NCBI RefSeq assembly: GCF_042683125.1
Contig: NZ_JBHUIY010000006.1
Span: forward strand, 84,458 to 148,457
Source of the DNA: Phaeospirillum tilakii
GTDB lineage: Bacteria > Pseudomonadota > Alphaproteobacteria > Rhodospirillales > Magnetospirillaceae
DNA: 64,000 nt
Direction of reading: 5' to 3'
A program made the translations under genes and the position numbers. The notes under the pieces are model-generated. The model was not told the origin of the DNA. It saw nothing but the letters and a program-made list of their open reading frames with translations, and did not search any database. Positions 1 to 7,981 of this stretch are shown piece after piece; the stretch's first letter is position 1, and every line of letters starts with the position of its first letter.

Positions 1-1
1 C

Positions 2-961
2 GATCTGGTGTTCCTGCTGACCCGGCGGCCGCCGGGCGGGCTGATCCTGCGCCCCGACACCCTGCGGCTGGGCTGCACCCCGATCATCAACCTGTTCCCG
101 CGCACCAGCGAGCCGATCCGGCTCGACCATACCCAGGTCGAATACCGGCTGATGCCCGACATCCGCTGGGAACGGGCCACCGAGATCCACTCGATCCTCA
201 AGGTGTCGGACACCGCCGCCGCCAACGCCCCCGACCGCGCCGTCCTGCCGTTCTTCTCGACCGGCCATCCCTCGACGCGGGGCGAGCGCGACTGCTACTG
301 GATCGCCCGGCGCCAGCCGACCGGACGGCCCGACCTGCCCGGCAGCGAGATGCTGCTGTCGTTCAAGGATCTCGGCCTCGACCCGGCCCTGCCGTCGAGC
401 CCGGTGCTGTTCGCCCATACCCTCTGCACCAATCGCGGCGCCGCCGAGCAGATCGCCCCCGGCACCGCCCTGACGATGGAACGCGCCGCCCCGGTGGCGG
501 CGATCGTCTGCCACACCCGCCCCACCGCCCAGCTCGCCGCCCCCGAGGATGGGGAGACGCTGTGGCAATTGGTGTCGCATCTGTCGCTCAACCACCTGTC
601 GCTGGCCGGCGGCGCCGACAGCCTGGAGGGACTGAAGGAGATCCTGCGGCTGTATGGCGGCCGGCAGGCCGGCCACGGCCAGCAATTGATCGACGCCCTG
701 ACCGCGCTCGCCACCCGGCGGGTGGTGCGGCGGATCGGCGCCGACGCCTGGCGCGGCTTCTGTCGCGGCACCGAGGTCACCCTCACCGTCGATGACCGCA
801 CCCTCGGCTCGGCGCTGTACCTGTTCACCGGGGTGCTGTCGCACTTCCTCGGCCTCTATTGCGGGGTCAACCTGTTCACCGAGCTGCGGGTCACCACCCC
901 GCGCCAGGAAGGAGCCTGGATCACATGGCCGCCCCGAACCGGCGAGGCGATCGTCCTCTGA
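2..961 (+). CDS. tssF: TssF, type VI secretion baseplate subunit (3' part only)
   Basis: C-terminal 319 residues of a TssF/ImpG/VasA protein; the frame is open from the first bases, so the true start lies before the window. The ending resembles the family C-terminus (SHFLGLYCGVNLFTEL... then a short polar tail), where TssF is followed by TssG. TssF is a cytoplasmic baseplate wedge component that binds TssG and TssK. It overlaps tssG by 37 bp, the usual tssF-tssG arrangement, so the two are surely co-translated. The family call rests on overall pattern and on the neighbours (tssG, vgrG); no catalytic motif is expected. Confidence 0.85.
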   Translation, partial: DLVFLLTRRPPGGLILRPDTLRLGCTPIINLFPRTSEPIRLDHTQVEYRLMPDIRWERATEIHSILKVSDTAAANAPDRAVLPFFSTGHPSTRGERDCYWIARRQPTGRPDLPGSEMLLSFKDLGLDPALPSSPVLFAHTLCTNRGAAEQIAPGTALTMERAAPVAAIVCHTRPTAQLAAPEDGETLWQLVSHLSLNHLSLAGGADSLEGLKEILRLYGGRQAGHGQQLIDALTALATRRVVRRIGADAWRGFCRGTEVTLTVDDRTLGSALYLFTGVLSHFLGLYCGVNLFTELRVTTPRQEGAWITWPPRTGEAIVL

Positions 962-1983
962 GCGCCCGGCTGCGGGCCGAACCGCAGCGTTTCGCCCTGC
1001 TCCAGGCGGTGGCGCTGGCCGAGGCCGAACGCCCGGAGGCCCAGCCGGTCGGCAGCGGCTTCGACACCAGACAGGAGGCGGTGCGCTTTCGCGCCAGCCT
1101 GTCGCGCGCCTTCCCCGCCAGCGACGTCACCGGCTGGCGCGACGGGGCAGACGGCGCCCCGCCCGAGCTGGAGACCGCCTTTCTCGGCCTCGCCGGCGCC
1201 TTCGGCCCGCTGCCGCCGCCGCTGGCCGAACTGGCGCTGGAGCGGGCCCGGCGCGGCGATACCGGCATCCGCGACTTCCTCGACCTGTTCAACCATCGCC
1301 TGATCGCGCTGTTCGTCCGCGCCAAGCGCGCCCATCGCCCCACCCTCCAGCCCGGCCGGCCCGACGCCACCGGCTTCGCCGGCCTGCTGTGGGCCCTGCT
1401 CGGCCTCCGCACCCCCGGCCTGCGCCGGGGACTGTCGCGACGCGGCCGCTCCCGCCTCGCCGGCCAGGAACGCGCCCTGCTGGCCTGCGCCGGGCTGCTC
1501 AACCAGCGCCCGGTCAGCGCCCACGCCCTCGAACGCCTGCTCGCCGCCGCGCTGACCCTGCCGGTGCGGGTCGAGTCGTTCGTCGGCGGCTGGCTGCGGC
1601 TCGATCCCGACCAGCGCACCGAACTGGGCGGGCCCGGCCGCAACCAGACCCTCGGCGACGGCGCGGTGCTGGGCGGCCGGGTGTGGGACCAGGGCGCCGG
1701 CATCCGGGTGGTGCTGGGGCCGATCAGCCTGCGCCGCCTGCATCGCCTGCTGCCCGGCGCCGCCGACCACGTCACGCTGTGCGCCCTGCTGGCCTATGCC
1801 CTCGGCGGCAGTGTCGCGGTCGAGGCCCGGCTGGTGCTGCCGCCGCGTCAGGTGCCGGGCTCGCGCCTCGACACCCGTTCCCCGGCCCACCAGCCCCGGC
1901 TGGGCTGGACCAGCTTCCTCACCACCGCCCCCCGCCGCGCCCCCGGCGAGGTGCTGCTTCAGCTCGGCCGCCCGGGCGAGTGA
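925..1983 (+). CDS. tssG: TssG, type VI secretion baseplate subunit
   Basis: 352-residue TssG/ImpH/VasB-like protein. The ATG at 925 is preferred over an upstream in-frame ATG at 859 because an AGGAAGGAG ribosome site lies just before it and because typical TssG starts with a short polar stretch leading to the LRAEPQRFALLQAV helix seen here. Typical family features are FDTRQEAVRFRAS near the start, a middle region like FLDLFNHRLIALFVRAK, and a C-terminal block ending LGWTSFLTTAP. It acts with TssF as the baseplate wedge of the contractile injection machine. It overlaps the end of tssF. Confidence 0.88.
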   Translation: MAAPNRRGDRPLSARLRAEPQRFALLQAVALAEAERPEAQPVGSGFDTRQEAVRFRASLSRAFPASDVTGWRDGADGAPPELETAFLGLAGAFGPLPPPLAELALERARRGDTGIRDFLDLFNHRLIALFVRAKRAHRPTLQPGRPDATGFAGLLWALLGLRTPGLRRGLSRRGRSRLAGQERALLACAGLLNQRPVSAHALERLLAAALTLPVRVESFVGGWLRLDPDQRTELGGPGRNQTLGDGAVLGGRVWDQGAGIRVVLGPISLRRLHRLLPGAADHVTLCALLAYALGGSVAVEARLVLPPRQVPGSRLDTRSPAHQPRLGWTSFLTTAPRRAPGEVLLQLGRPGE

Positions 1984-2124
1984 AGGATGCGGGCCGGGCC
2001 CGACCATCGAAGCAGGTCCAGGAGCCGCTGGCTCCTGGCGGGTGCGGGCAGAGCCCGCTTTTCGGTTGCGACGGCCTGCCGCTCATCGCACAATGGATTG
2101 GTCAGACTTGCCGGGAGATCCGTC

Positions 2125-3060
2125 GTGTCGCAGCGTCACGCGCCCCCGCCGACCCGGTTCGGCCCCGCCGCGCCGGCCCAGGCCAAATCCGGCTACCAAT
2201 TGGTGGTCGGGGCCTATCTGCATCAGGGCAGCCAGCCGGCGGCACTGGCCGGGCATGCCTTTGTCGGCATCGAGCGCCCCAACGGCCAGCGCGAAACCTT
2301 CGGCTTCTCCCCCGCCGATTACGGCCGGTTCGACCCCCGGCGCGACTATCAGCGCCTGTCGGCCGGGGTTCAGGGCAAGGTTCACGGCGACGCCGGCGCC
2401 TTCGCCCAGCCCGGGGTGCGGGTGGCCAAGGTGCCGATCAGCGATTCCCAGGCCCGCGCCGCGCTGGCCACGGTCGAACGCTACAAGGCCAGCAACGCCG
2501 ATTTCAGCGCCACCCGCCGCCAATGCACCACCTTCGCCAGCGACGTCGCCCGCGCCGCCGGGGTGTCGGTGGCGGCGGCGCCGGGCCAGCCGCGCGCCTT
2601 TTATGCCGCGCTCGGCCGGCCGGACGGGGTGATGCAGGGGCGCTTCCCCGGCGGCTGCATCCAGCGGCGGGGCGCCACCAACGGCAACGCCTTCGCCCTG
2701 CCCGAGACCTTCACCCTGCCCGCCGCCAGCGGCCAGCCGCTGCCCGACGGGGTGCGCGGCAAGATGGAGAGCTTCTTCGGCACCGATTTCTCACGGGTGC
2801 GGGTCCATGTCGGGCCGGAAGCCCCGGCGATCGGCGCCCTGGCCTTCACCGTCGGCGACACCATCGTCTTCGCCCCCGGCCAGTACGATCCCTCCAGCCC
2901 GCGCGGCCAGCAGATCCTCGGCCATGAACTGGCCCATGTCGTCCAGCAGCGCGCCGGCCGGGTGCGCAACCCGTTCGGCGCCGGCCTCGCCGTGGTCCAG
3001 GACGCCGCGCTGGAGGCCGAGGCCGACCGCCTCGGCATGCGCGCCGCCTTCGGCCGCTGA
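2125..3060 (+). CDS. DUF4157 (eCIS-core-like) protein with an N-terminal permuted papain-like domain, possible T6SS cargo
   Basis: About 311 residues from a GTG start at 2125. The longer reading from 1987 would translate a GC-rich intergenic repeat, so it was rejected. Two parts are visible. Residues 25-150 carry His44 (in GHAFVGIE) followed much later by Cys134 (in RRQCTTF), the His-before-Cys order of circularly permuted NlpC/P60 or LRAT-like hydrolases. Residues 190-311 match DUF4157, with HELAH at 267-271 followed by VVQQR. DUF4157 proteins are often linked to contractile injection systems. Lying between tssG and vgrG, this may be a delivered effector or a cargo-associated protease-like module. 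No immunity gene is obvious. The enzyme assignment is inferred from motif order only. Confidence 0.6.
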   Translation: MSQRHAPPPTRFGPAAPAQAKSGYQLVVGAYLHQGSQPAALAGHAFVGIERPNGQRETFGFSPADYGRFDPRRDYQRLSAGVQGKVHGDAGAFAQPGVRVAKVPISDSQARAALATVERYKASNADFSATRRQCTTFASDVARAAGVSVAAAPGQPRAFYAALGRPDGVMQGRFPGGCIQRRGATNGNAFALPETFTLPAASGQPLPDGVRGKMESFFGTDFSRVRVHVGPEAPAIGALAFTVGDTIVFAPGQYDPSSPRGQQILGHELAHVVQQRAGRVRNPFGAGLAVVQDAALEAEADRLGMRAAFGR

Positions 3061-3084
3061 GACGTCGCCGCCCGCCCACCCCCG

Positions 3085-5025
3085 ATGCCCACCGTCAACA
3101 CCCCGCTGTCGCTTCAGCTCACCACCCCGCTCGGCCCCGACAAGCTGGTTGCCACCGGCCTGTCCGGCAGCGAGGGGATCAGCGAGCTGTTCCTGTTCAC
3201 CGTCACCGCTTCCGCCACCGCCGACGGGCTCGATGCCGGCGCGGTGACCGGCAAGGCGGTGACCCTTACCCTGGTCGATGGCGCCGGCCTGACCCGCTCC
3301 ATCAACGGCATCGCCACCCGGGTGGCGGTGTGCGGCAAGAGCTGGTCGATCGATCTGCGGCCGTGGACGTGGCTGCTGGGGCTGGCCAGCGACAACCGCA
3401 TCTTCCAGCAGAAGAGCGCCCCCGACATCGTCAAGGCGGTGTTCGCCGACGCCGGCTTCACCGATTTCCAGGACAAGCTGACCGGCAGCTACGCCGCCCG
3501 CGATTACTGCGTCCAGTACCAGGAAACCAACCTCGCCTTCGTGCTGCGCCTGTTCGAGGATGAAGGGATCTGGTTCAGCTTCAGCCACGAGGACGGCAAG
3601 CACACCCTGGTGATGGGCGACGATTGCTCGGCCCATGCCGCCTGCGCCAACGTCTCGGCGGTCAAGTTCCTCGAACTGACCTCCAGCCGCAACTGGCTGG
3701 AAAACAACCGGGTCGAGGCGCTGTCGCTTGAACACAACGTCGTCACCGGCAAGTACCAGTCGGAGGATTTCAATTTCGAGACCCCCACCGCCGAGCTGAA
3801 GGCCAACGCCGCCGGCAGCGGCCCGGCCTATCAGATCTACGATTATCCCGGCTGGTACCAGACCAAGGATGCCGGCGACGCCCGCGCCGGCAAACGGCTC
3901 CAGATCTTCGAGGCGATGACCAAAATTCTGTCCGGCCGCGCCGACGTCCGCCACTTCACCGCCGGCGGCAAGATCACCATTTCCGGCCATCCCGACAGCG
4001 CCCTCAACGGCGATTGGGTGCTGGCCGAGGTCCGCCACGACGCCGCCCCGGGCGCGTACGCCAACAGCTTCACCGCCTTCCCCGCCGACGTGGTGTTCCG
4101 GCCGGCGCGGCGCACCCGCAAGCCGCGCATCGCCGGCAGCCACACCGCGATCGTCACCGGCAAGGCCGGCGAGGAGATCTGGACCGATTCCTACGGCCGG
4201 ATCAAGGTGCAGTTCCCCTGGGACCAGCTCGGCAAGCACGACGAGAACACCACCTGCTGGATCCGCGTCGCCCAAAGCTGGGCCGGCAAGTCGTGGGGCG
4301 CCTGGGTGCTGCCGCGCATCGGTCAGGAGGTGGTGGTGACCTTCCTCGACGGCGACCCCGACCGGCCGCTGGTCACCGGCTGCGTCTATAACGGCGACAA
4401 TTCGCTGCCCTACCCCCTGCCCGACAACCAGACCCGCAGCACGCTGAAATCGAACAGCTCGAAGGGCGGCGCCGGCTACAACGAGATCCGCTTCGAGGAC
4501 AAGGCGGATGCCGAGGAGATCTTCGTCCACGCCCGCAAGGACCTCAATATCGAGGTCGAGAAGGGCAACCGCACGGTGACGGTGATGGAGGGCAATGACA
4601 GCCTGACCATCAGCAAGGGCAACCGCACCACCACCATCACCGAGGGCAACGAGACCCACGAGGTGCAGAAGGGCACCCGCGCCATCACCGTCAAGGATGC
4701 CGAGACCCACACCAACCAGGCCGACTTCACCCATGAGGTAAAGGGAAACTACACCCTCAAGGTCTCGGGGGACTTCCTGCTCCAGGTTTCTGGTAAGATC
4801 ACCGTCAAGTCCGATGGCGATGCCCTGGTTCAGTCCGGCGCCGCCGGCACGGTCAAGACCGGCACCAGCCTGACCCTTCAGTCCGGCACCGACCTGACCG
4901 CCAAGGCCGGCACCGGCGCCACCCTCCAGGGCGGCACCACCGTCGAGGTCAAGGGCTCGGCCTCCGGTACCGTCGATGGCGGCGGGATGCTGACGGTCAA
5001 GGGCGGGATGGTCAAGATCAACTGA
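3085..5025 (+). CDS. vgrG: VgrG/TssI spike protein
   Basis: 646-residue VgrG. The N-terminal gp27-like part includes the typical FDDEGIWF-type segment (here LRLFEDEGIWFSFSH), and the middle holds the gp5-like OB fold with the hallmark GEEIWTDSYGRIKVQFPWD and WGAWVLPRIGQEVVVTF. The C-terminus (from about residue 490) is a threonine- and glycine-rich beta-helix built of short repeats such as GNRTVTVMEGN and GNRTTTITEGN, forming the trimeric spike needle. There is no extra C-terminal enzymatic domain, so it is a structural VgrG that would carry effectors non-covalently. The start ATG at 3085 lies 24 bp after the DUF4157 gene, suggesting co-transcription. Confidence 0.93.
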   Translation: MPTVNTPLSLQLTTPLGPDKLVATGLSGSEGISELFLFTVTASATADGLDAGAVTGKAVTLTLVDGAGLTRSINGIATRVAVCGKSWSIDLRPWTWLLGLASDNRIFQQKSAPDIVKAVFADAGFTDFQDKLTGSYAARDYCVQYQETNLAFVLRLFEDEGIWFSFSHEDGKHTLVMGDDCSAHAACANVSAVKFLELTSSRNWLENNRVEALSLEHNVVTGKYQSEDFNFETPTAELKANAAGSGPAYQIYDYPGWYQTKDAGDARAGKRLQIFEAMTKILSGRADVRHFTAGGKITISGHPDSALNGDWVLAEVRHDAAPGAYANSFTAFPADVVFRPARRTRKPRIAGSHTAIVTGKAGEEIWTDSYGRIKVQFPWDQLGKHDENTTCWIRVAQSWAGKSWGAWVLPRIGQEVVVTFLDGDPDRPLVTGCVYNGDNSLPYPLPDNQTRSTLKSNSSKGGAGYNEIRFEDKADAEEIFVHARKDLNIEVEKGNRTVTVMEGNDSLTISKGNRTTTITEGNETHEVQKGTRAITVKDAETHTNQADFTHEVKGNYTLKVSGDFLLQVSGKITVKSDGDALVQSGAAGTVKTGTSLTLQSGTDLTAKAGTGATLQGGTTVEVKGSASGTVDGGGMLTVKGGMVKIN

Positions 5026-5040
5026 GGCGGGAGGCATCCG

Positions 5041-5724
5041 ATGGCGATCACCTGGCACCAGCCACCGCCCCAGCCGCCCCTGCGCGGCGGCGCCGCCGCG
5101 TCCGTCCCCCCGGCCAGCACGGTCCAGCCGCTGCGCGCCTTCGCCGCCGTGCCGCACACCGCCGCCCCGCCCCGCCGCGCCCCGGCCGGCGACGAATTGC
5201 TGAGCCTGCCCGGCGGCGGCTTTCAGTTGCGGCTGCATGACCGGCAGGTGATGGCCCGCCCGAACGGCACCTACAATTTCGTCCGGGTTCAGGGCCTGAC
5301 CCGCAACCAGACCACCACCGTGCTGTCGCCGCGCGCCGCCCATGCCGCCCTCGCCGCCGGCCGGCCGGTGCTGTATGCCGGCACCGCCGCCTTCGCCGAC
5401 GGCCGGCTCGATTGGTGGAGCAATTATTCCGGCACCTACCAGCCCCAGGCCGAGTTCAACCGGCAGGCCGGCCTGCCGGCCGACAAGTTCATTCCCTGGC
5501 AGAAATTGCAGATGGGCGGGCTTGGCCTGCAACGCGGCATGCTGGGCGAGCGCCGCGCCGCCCTCGCCCCCGAACGGCCGGCGGCCAAGGCGGTCAGCCC
5601 CGACCGGGCCGGCCACCCTGGCCCGGCGGCTACTTCGTCAGCTGCGACAAAAGATGCGACAGCGACGGCACATGCGGGAACAGCTTCGGGTTCACCAGCG
5701 TCAGGCCGGCCAGGATCAGGCTGA
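5041..5724 (+). CDS. Unknown protein downstream of vgrG
   Basis: 227 residues, ATG 15 bp after the vgrG stop with GGGAGG as ribosome site, so part of the vgrG unit. After a proline/alanine-rich N-terminus (residues 1-48), a compact domain reads LLSLPGGGFQLRLHD ... TYNFVRVQGL ... LDWWSNYSGTYQPQAEFNRQAGLP. A W-[SN]-N-x-SG-x-Y-x-P motif of this kind is seen, from memory, near the C-termini of polymorphic toxin and effector-associated proteins. I do not recognise a full family. The last 50 or so residues are low-complexity and antisense to the DUF4236 gene, so the biological end may be shorter or the two genes truly overlap tail to tail by 95 bp. Confidence 0.6.
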   Translation: MAITWHQPPPQPPLRGGAAASVPPASTVQPLRAFAAVPHTAAPPRRAPAGDELLSLPGGGFQLRLHDRQVMARPNGTYNFVRVQGLTRNQTTTVLSPRAAHAALAAGRPVLYAGTAAFADGRLDWWSNYSGTYQPQAEFNRQAGLPADKFIPWQKLQMGGLGLQRGMLGERRAALAPERPAAKAVSPDRAGHPGPAATSSAATKDATATAHAGTASGSPASGRPGSG

Positions 5725-5953
5725 CCACGATCACCGCGATCGCGATCCAGGACGGCCGCGCGCCGCCGCGCAGCGGCACCCGCTCGGAATAGGACAGGCC
5801 CGAGCCGGGCAGCCCGACGGTGCCGCGCACCCCCTGCCGGCCCAGATTGACCGTCGCCCCGCGCCCGCCCAGCGACAGGCTGATCCCGCCCTTGCCGATG
5901 TTGAGCCACAGGCCGGGGGCGATCTTCAACACCTGACGGACCCGCAAACCCAT
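5630..5953 (-). CDS. DUF4236 small membrane-anchored protein
   Basis: 107 residues. The start ATG at 5953 has GGAGGAAT upstream; a longer open frame to 6034 has no such site. The N-terminal half matches DUF4236: a basic start, then PGLWLNIGKGGISLSLGGRGATVN and GTVGLPGSGLSY, i.e. glycine-rich beta strands. A single transmembrane helix (WIAIAVIVVSLILAGLTLV) follows near residues 73-92 with a short tail. Function of the family is unknown. It is convergent with the vgrG-linked gene and lies downstream of kup. Confidence 0.8.
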   Translation of the reverse strand: MGLRVRQVLKIAPGLWLNIGKGGISLSLGGRGATVNLGRQGVRGTVGLPGSGLSYSERVPLRGGARPSWIAIAVIVVSLILAGLTLVNPKLFPHVPSLSHLLSQLTK

Positions 5954-6034
5954 GCCATTCCTCCGCGATCCGGTTGAAACCGGCGGCAGCATAGCCCACC
6001 ACCTCCTGTCCTGAGAAGCGGGCTCTGCCCACAT

Positions 6035-7855
6035 CTACAGCCGGATCTGCGCCCCCAGTTCGACCACCCGGCCGGGAGGGATGCGGAAGAATTCGGTGGC
6101 GGAGACGGCGCTGCGGCTCATCACCACGAACAGGCGTTCGCGCCATTCCGGCATTTCGTGCCGGTCGCCCGAGACGATGGTCTCGTGGCCGAGGAAGAAC
6201 GAGGTGTCCATCAGGTCGAAATCGAGCCCGAGCGCCTTGCACAGCCGCAGCGCCTTCGGCACGTCGGGTTCCTGGACGAAGCCGTAGCGCAGAATCAGGC
6301 GGTAGAAGCCCTCGGCCAGGGCCACCACCTCGATGCGGTCGCGGCCATGGACCCGGGGGATGTCCTCGACCAGCACGGTCAGGAAGATGATGCGGCGGTG
6401 CAGCGCCCGGTTGTGCTTGAGGTTGTGCAGCAAGGCGAGCGGCACCACGCTGGAGGCGCTGGTCATGTAGACGGCGGTGCCGTCGACCCGGATCACCCCC
6501 TTCGAATCCTTCTGCTGGGCGATGAACTGGTCGAGCGTCAGCGCCCCCTCGGCGAGGCGGCGCGTCAGGATGGCGCGGCCCTTGCGCCACGTCCCCATCA
6601 GCAGCAGCATCCCGGCGCCGACCACCAGCGGGAACCAGCCGCCGCTGCCGAGCTTCAGCAGGTTGGCGCCGAAGAAGGCAAGATCAATGGCGAGGATCAC
6701 CCCGCCGAGGCCCAGGCACAGCGCCAGCGGCCAGCCCCAGCTCAGCCGCGCCACCACCATCACCAGCACGGTGGTCGCCACCATCGTCCCGGTGACGGCG
6801 ACGCCATAGGCCGAGGCCAGGGCGTTGGAACTGCCGAAGCCGACCACCAGCACGATCACCCCGGTCAGCAGCCACCAATTGGCGCGCGGGACATAGACCT
6901 GCCCTTCCTCCTCGTCCGAGGTGTGGCGGATGGCAAGGCGGGGGGAATAGCCGAGCTGCATCGCCTGCCGCGACAGCGAGAACACCCCGGAGATCACCGC
7001 CTGACTGGCGATCACCGTCGCCGCCATCGCCAGCAGCACCATCGGCAGCACCGCCCAGTCCGGCACCAGCAGGAAGAACGGGTTCTCCGCCGCCCCCGGA
7101 TTGTCGAGCAGCAGCGCCGCCTGACCGAGATAGTTCAGGAGCAGCGCCGGCAGCACCAGCAGGCTCCATACCAGCCGGATCGCGGTGCGGCCGAAATGGC
7201 CGATGTCGGCGTACAGCGCCTCGGCCCCGGTCACCGCCAGCACCACCGCCCCCAGCACGGCGAAGGCGGCCCAGCCGTGATGGATCAGGAACATCACCCC
7301 CAGGCGGGGATCGAACGCGGCGACGATGGTCGGCTGCTGGACGATCTGGACCGCCCCGAGCAGGCCGATCACCACGAACCACACCACCATCACCGGGCCG
7401 AACAGCCGGCCGACCCGCTCGCTGCCCCGGCTTTGCAGCATGAACAGCCCGACCAGGATCACCAGGGTCAGCGGCAGCACCGCCGAGGCGAAGGCCGGGC
7501 TTTCGACTTCGAGCCCCTCGACCGCCGACAACACCGACATCGCCGGGGTGATCATCCCGTCGCCGAAGAACAGCCCGGCCCCGGTCAGCCCCAGCGCCAT
7601 CAGCAGCCCGGCCGAGGCGCGCGGCCCGACCGCGCGGAGCGCCAGCGCCAGCAAAGCGAGGATGCCGCCCTCGCCCCGGTTGTCGGCCCGCAGCACCAGC
7701 CCGACATATTTGAGGCTGACCACCAGCAGCAGCGCCCAGATCACCAGCGAGGTCACCCCCAGCACGTTGTCGGGGGTCGGCGCCACCCCCAGCGCCGGGC
7801 CGAAGCAGGCGCGCAGGGCGTAAAGCGGGCTGGTGCCGATGTCGCCATAGACCAC
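6035..7855 (-). CDS. kup: Kup-family potassium uptake transporter (copy 1), non-standard start likely
   Basis: At least 606 residues of a KUP/HAK/KT transporter: GDIGTSPLYAL in the first membrane helix, then twelve hydrophobic segments and a C-terminal cytosolic domain. It mediates proton-coupled potassium uptake in the inner membrane. The GTG at 7855 (used here) would cut through the first transmembrane helix; the conserved family N-terminus (LAALSLAALGVVYGDIG) is encoded upstream in frame back to the stop of the second kup gene at 7982. No ATG, GTG or TTG exists in that stretch, but an AGGGGGA site sits just before ATC/CTG codons at 7964-7969. The two kup genes are therefore probably coupled, with a rare ATC or CTG start. 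Confidence 0.85.
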   Translation of the reverse strand: MVYGDIGTSPLYALRACFGPALGVAPTPDNVLGVTSLVIWALLLVVSLKYVGLVLRADNRGEGGILALLALALRAVGPRASAGLLMALGLTGAGLFFGDGMITPAMSVLSAVEGLEVESPAFASAVLPLTLVILVGLFMLQSRGSERVGRLFGPVMVVWFVVIGLLGAVQIVQQPTIVAAFDPRLGVMFLIHHGWAAFAVLGAVVLAVTGAEALYADIGHFGRTAIRLVWSLLVLPALLLNYLGQAALLLDNPGAAENPFFLLVPDWAVLPMVLLAMAATVIASQAVISGVFSLSRQAMQLGYSPRLAIRHTSDEEEGQVYVPRANWWLLTGVIVLVVGFGSSNALASAYGVAVTGTMVATTVLVMVVARLSWGWPLALCLGLGGVILAIDLAFFGANLLKLGSGGWFPLVVGAGMLLLMGTWRKGRAILTRRLAEGALTLDQFIAQQKDSKGVIRVDGTAVYMTSASSVVPLALLHNLKHNRALHRRIIFLTVLVEDIPRVHGRDRIEVVALAEGFYRLILRYGFVQEPDVPKALRLCKALGLDFDLMDTSFFLGHETIVSGDRHEMPEWRERLFVVMSRSAVSATEFFRIPPGRVVELGAQIRL

Positions 7856-7981
7856 CCCGAGCGCCGCCAGCGACAGCGCGGCAAGACGGGCCCGGCTCGG
7901 CGCGACGGCGGAGGACGCGGCGGCGGGCGGCGGAACGGCGGCGGGATCGGGCGCGGCGGGCGACAGGATCGGTTTCCCCCT

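Noticed and set aside
792..2927. 711-codon arginine/proline-rich plus-strand frame
   Set aside because: Shadow of tssG and the DUF4157 gene in a GC-rich genome; composition is not protein-like.
2791..5616. 941-codon minus-strand frame opposite vgrG
   Set aside because: Antisense shadow; glycine/alanine/valine repeats without domains, and vgrG is unambiguous.
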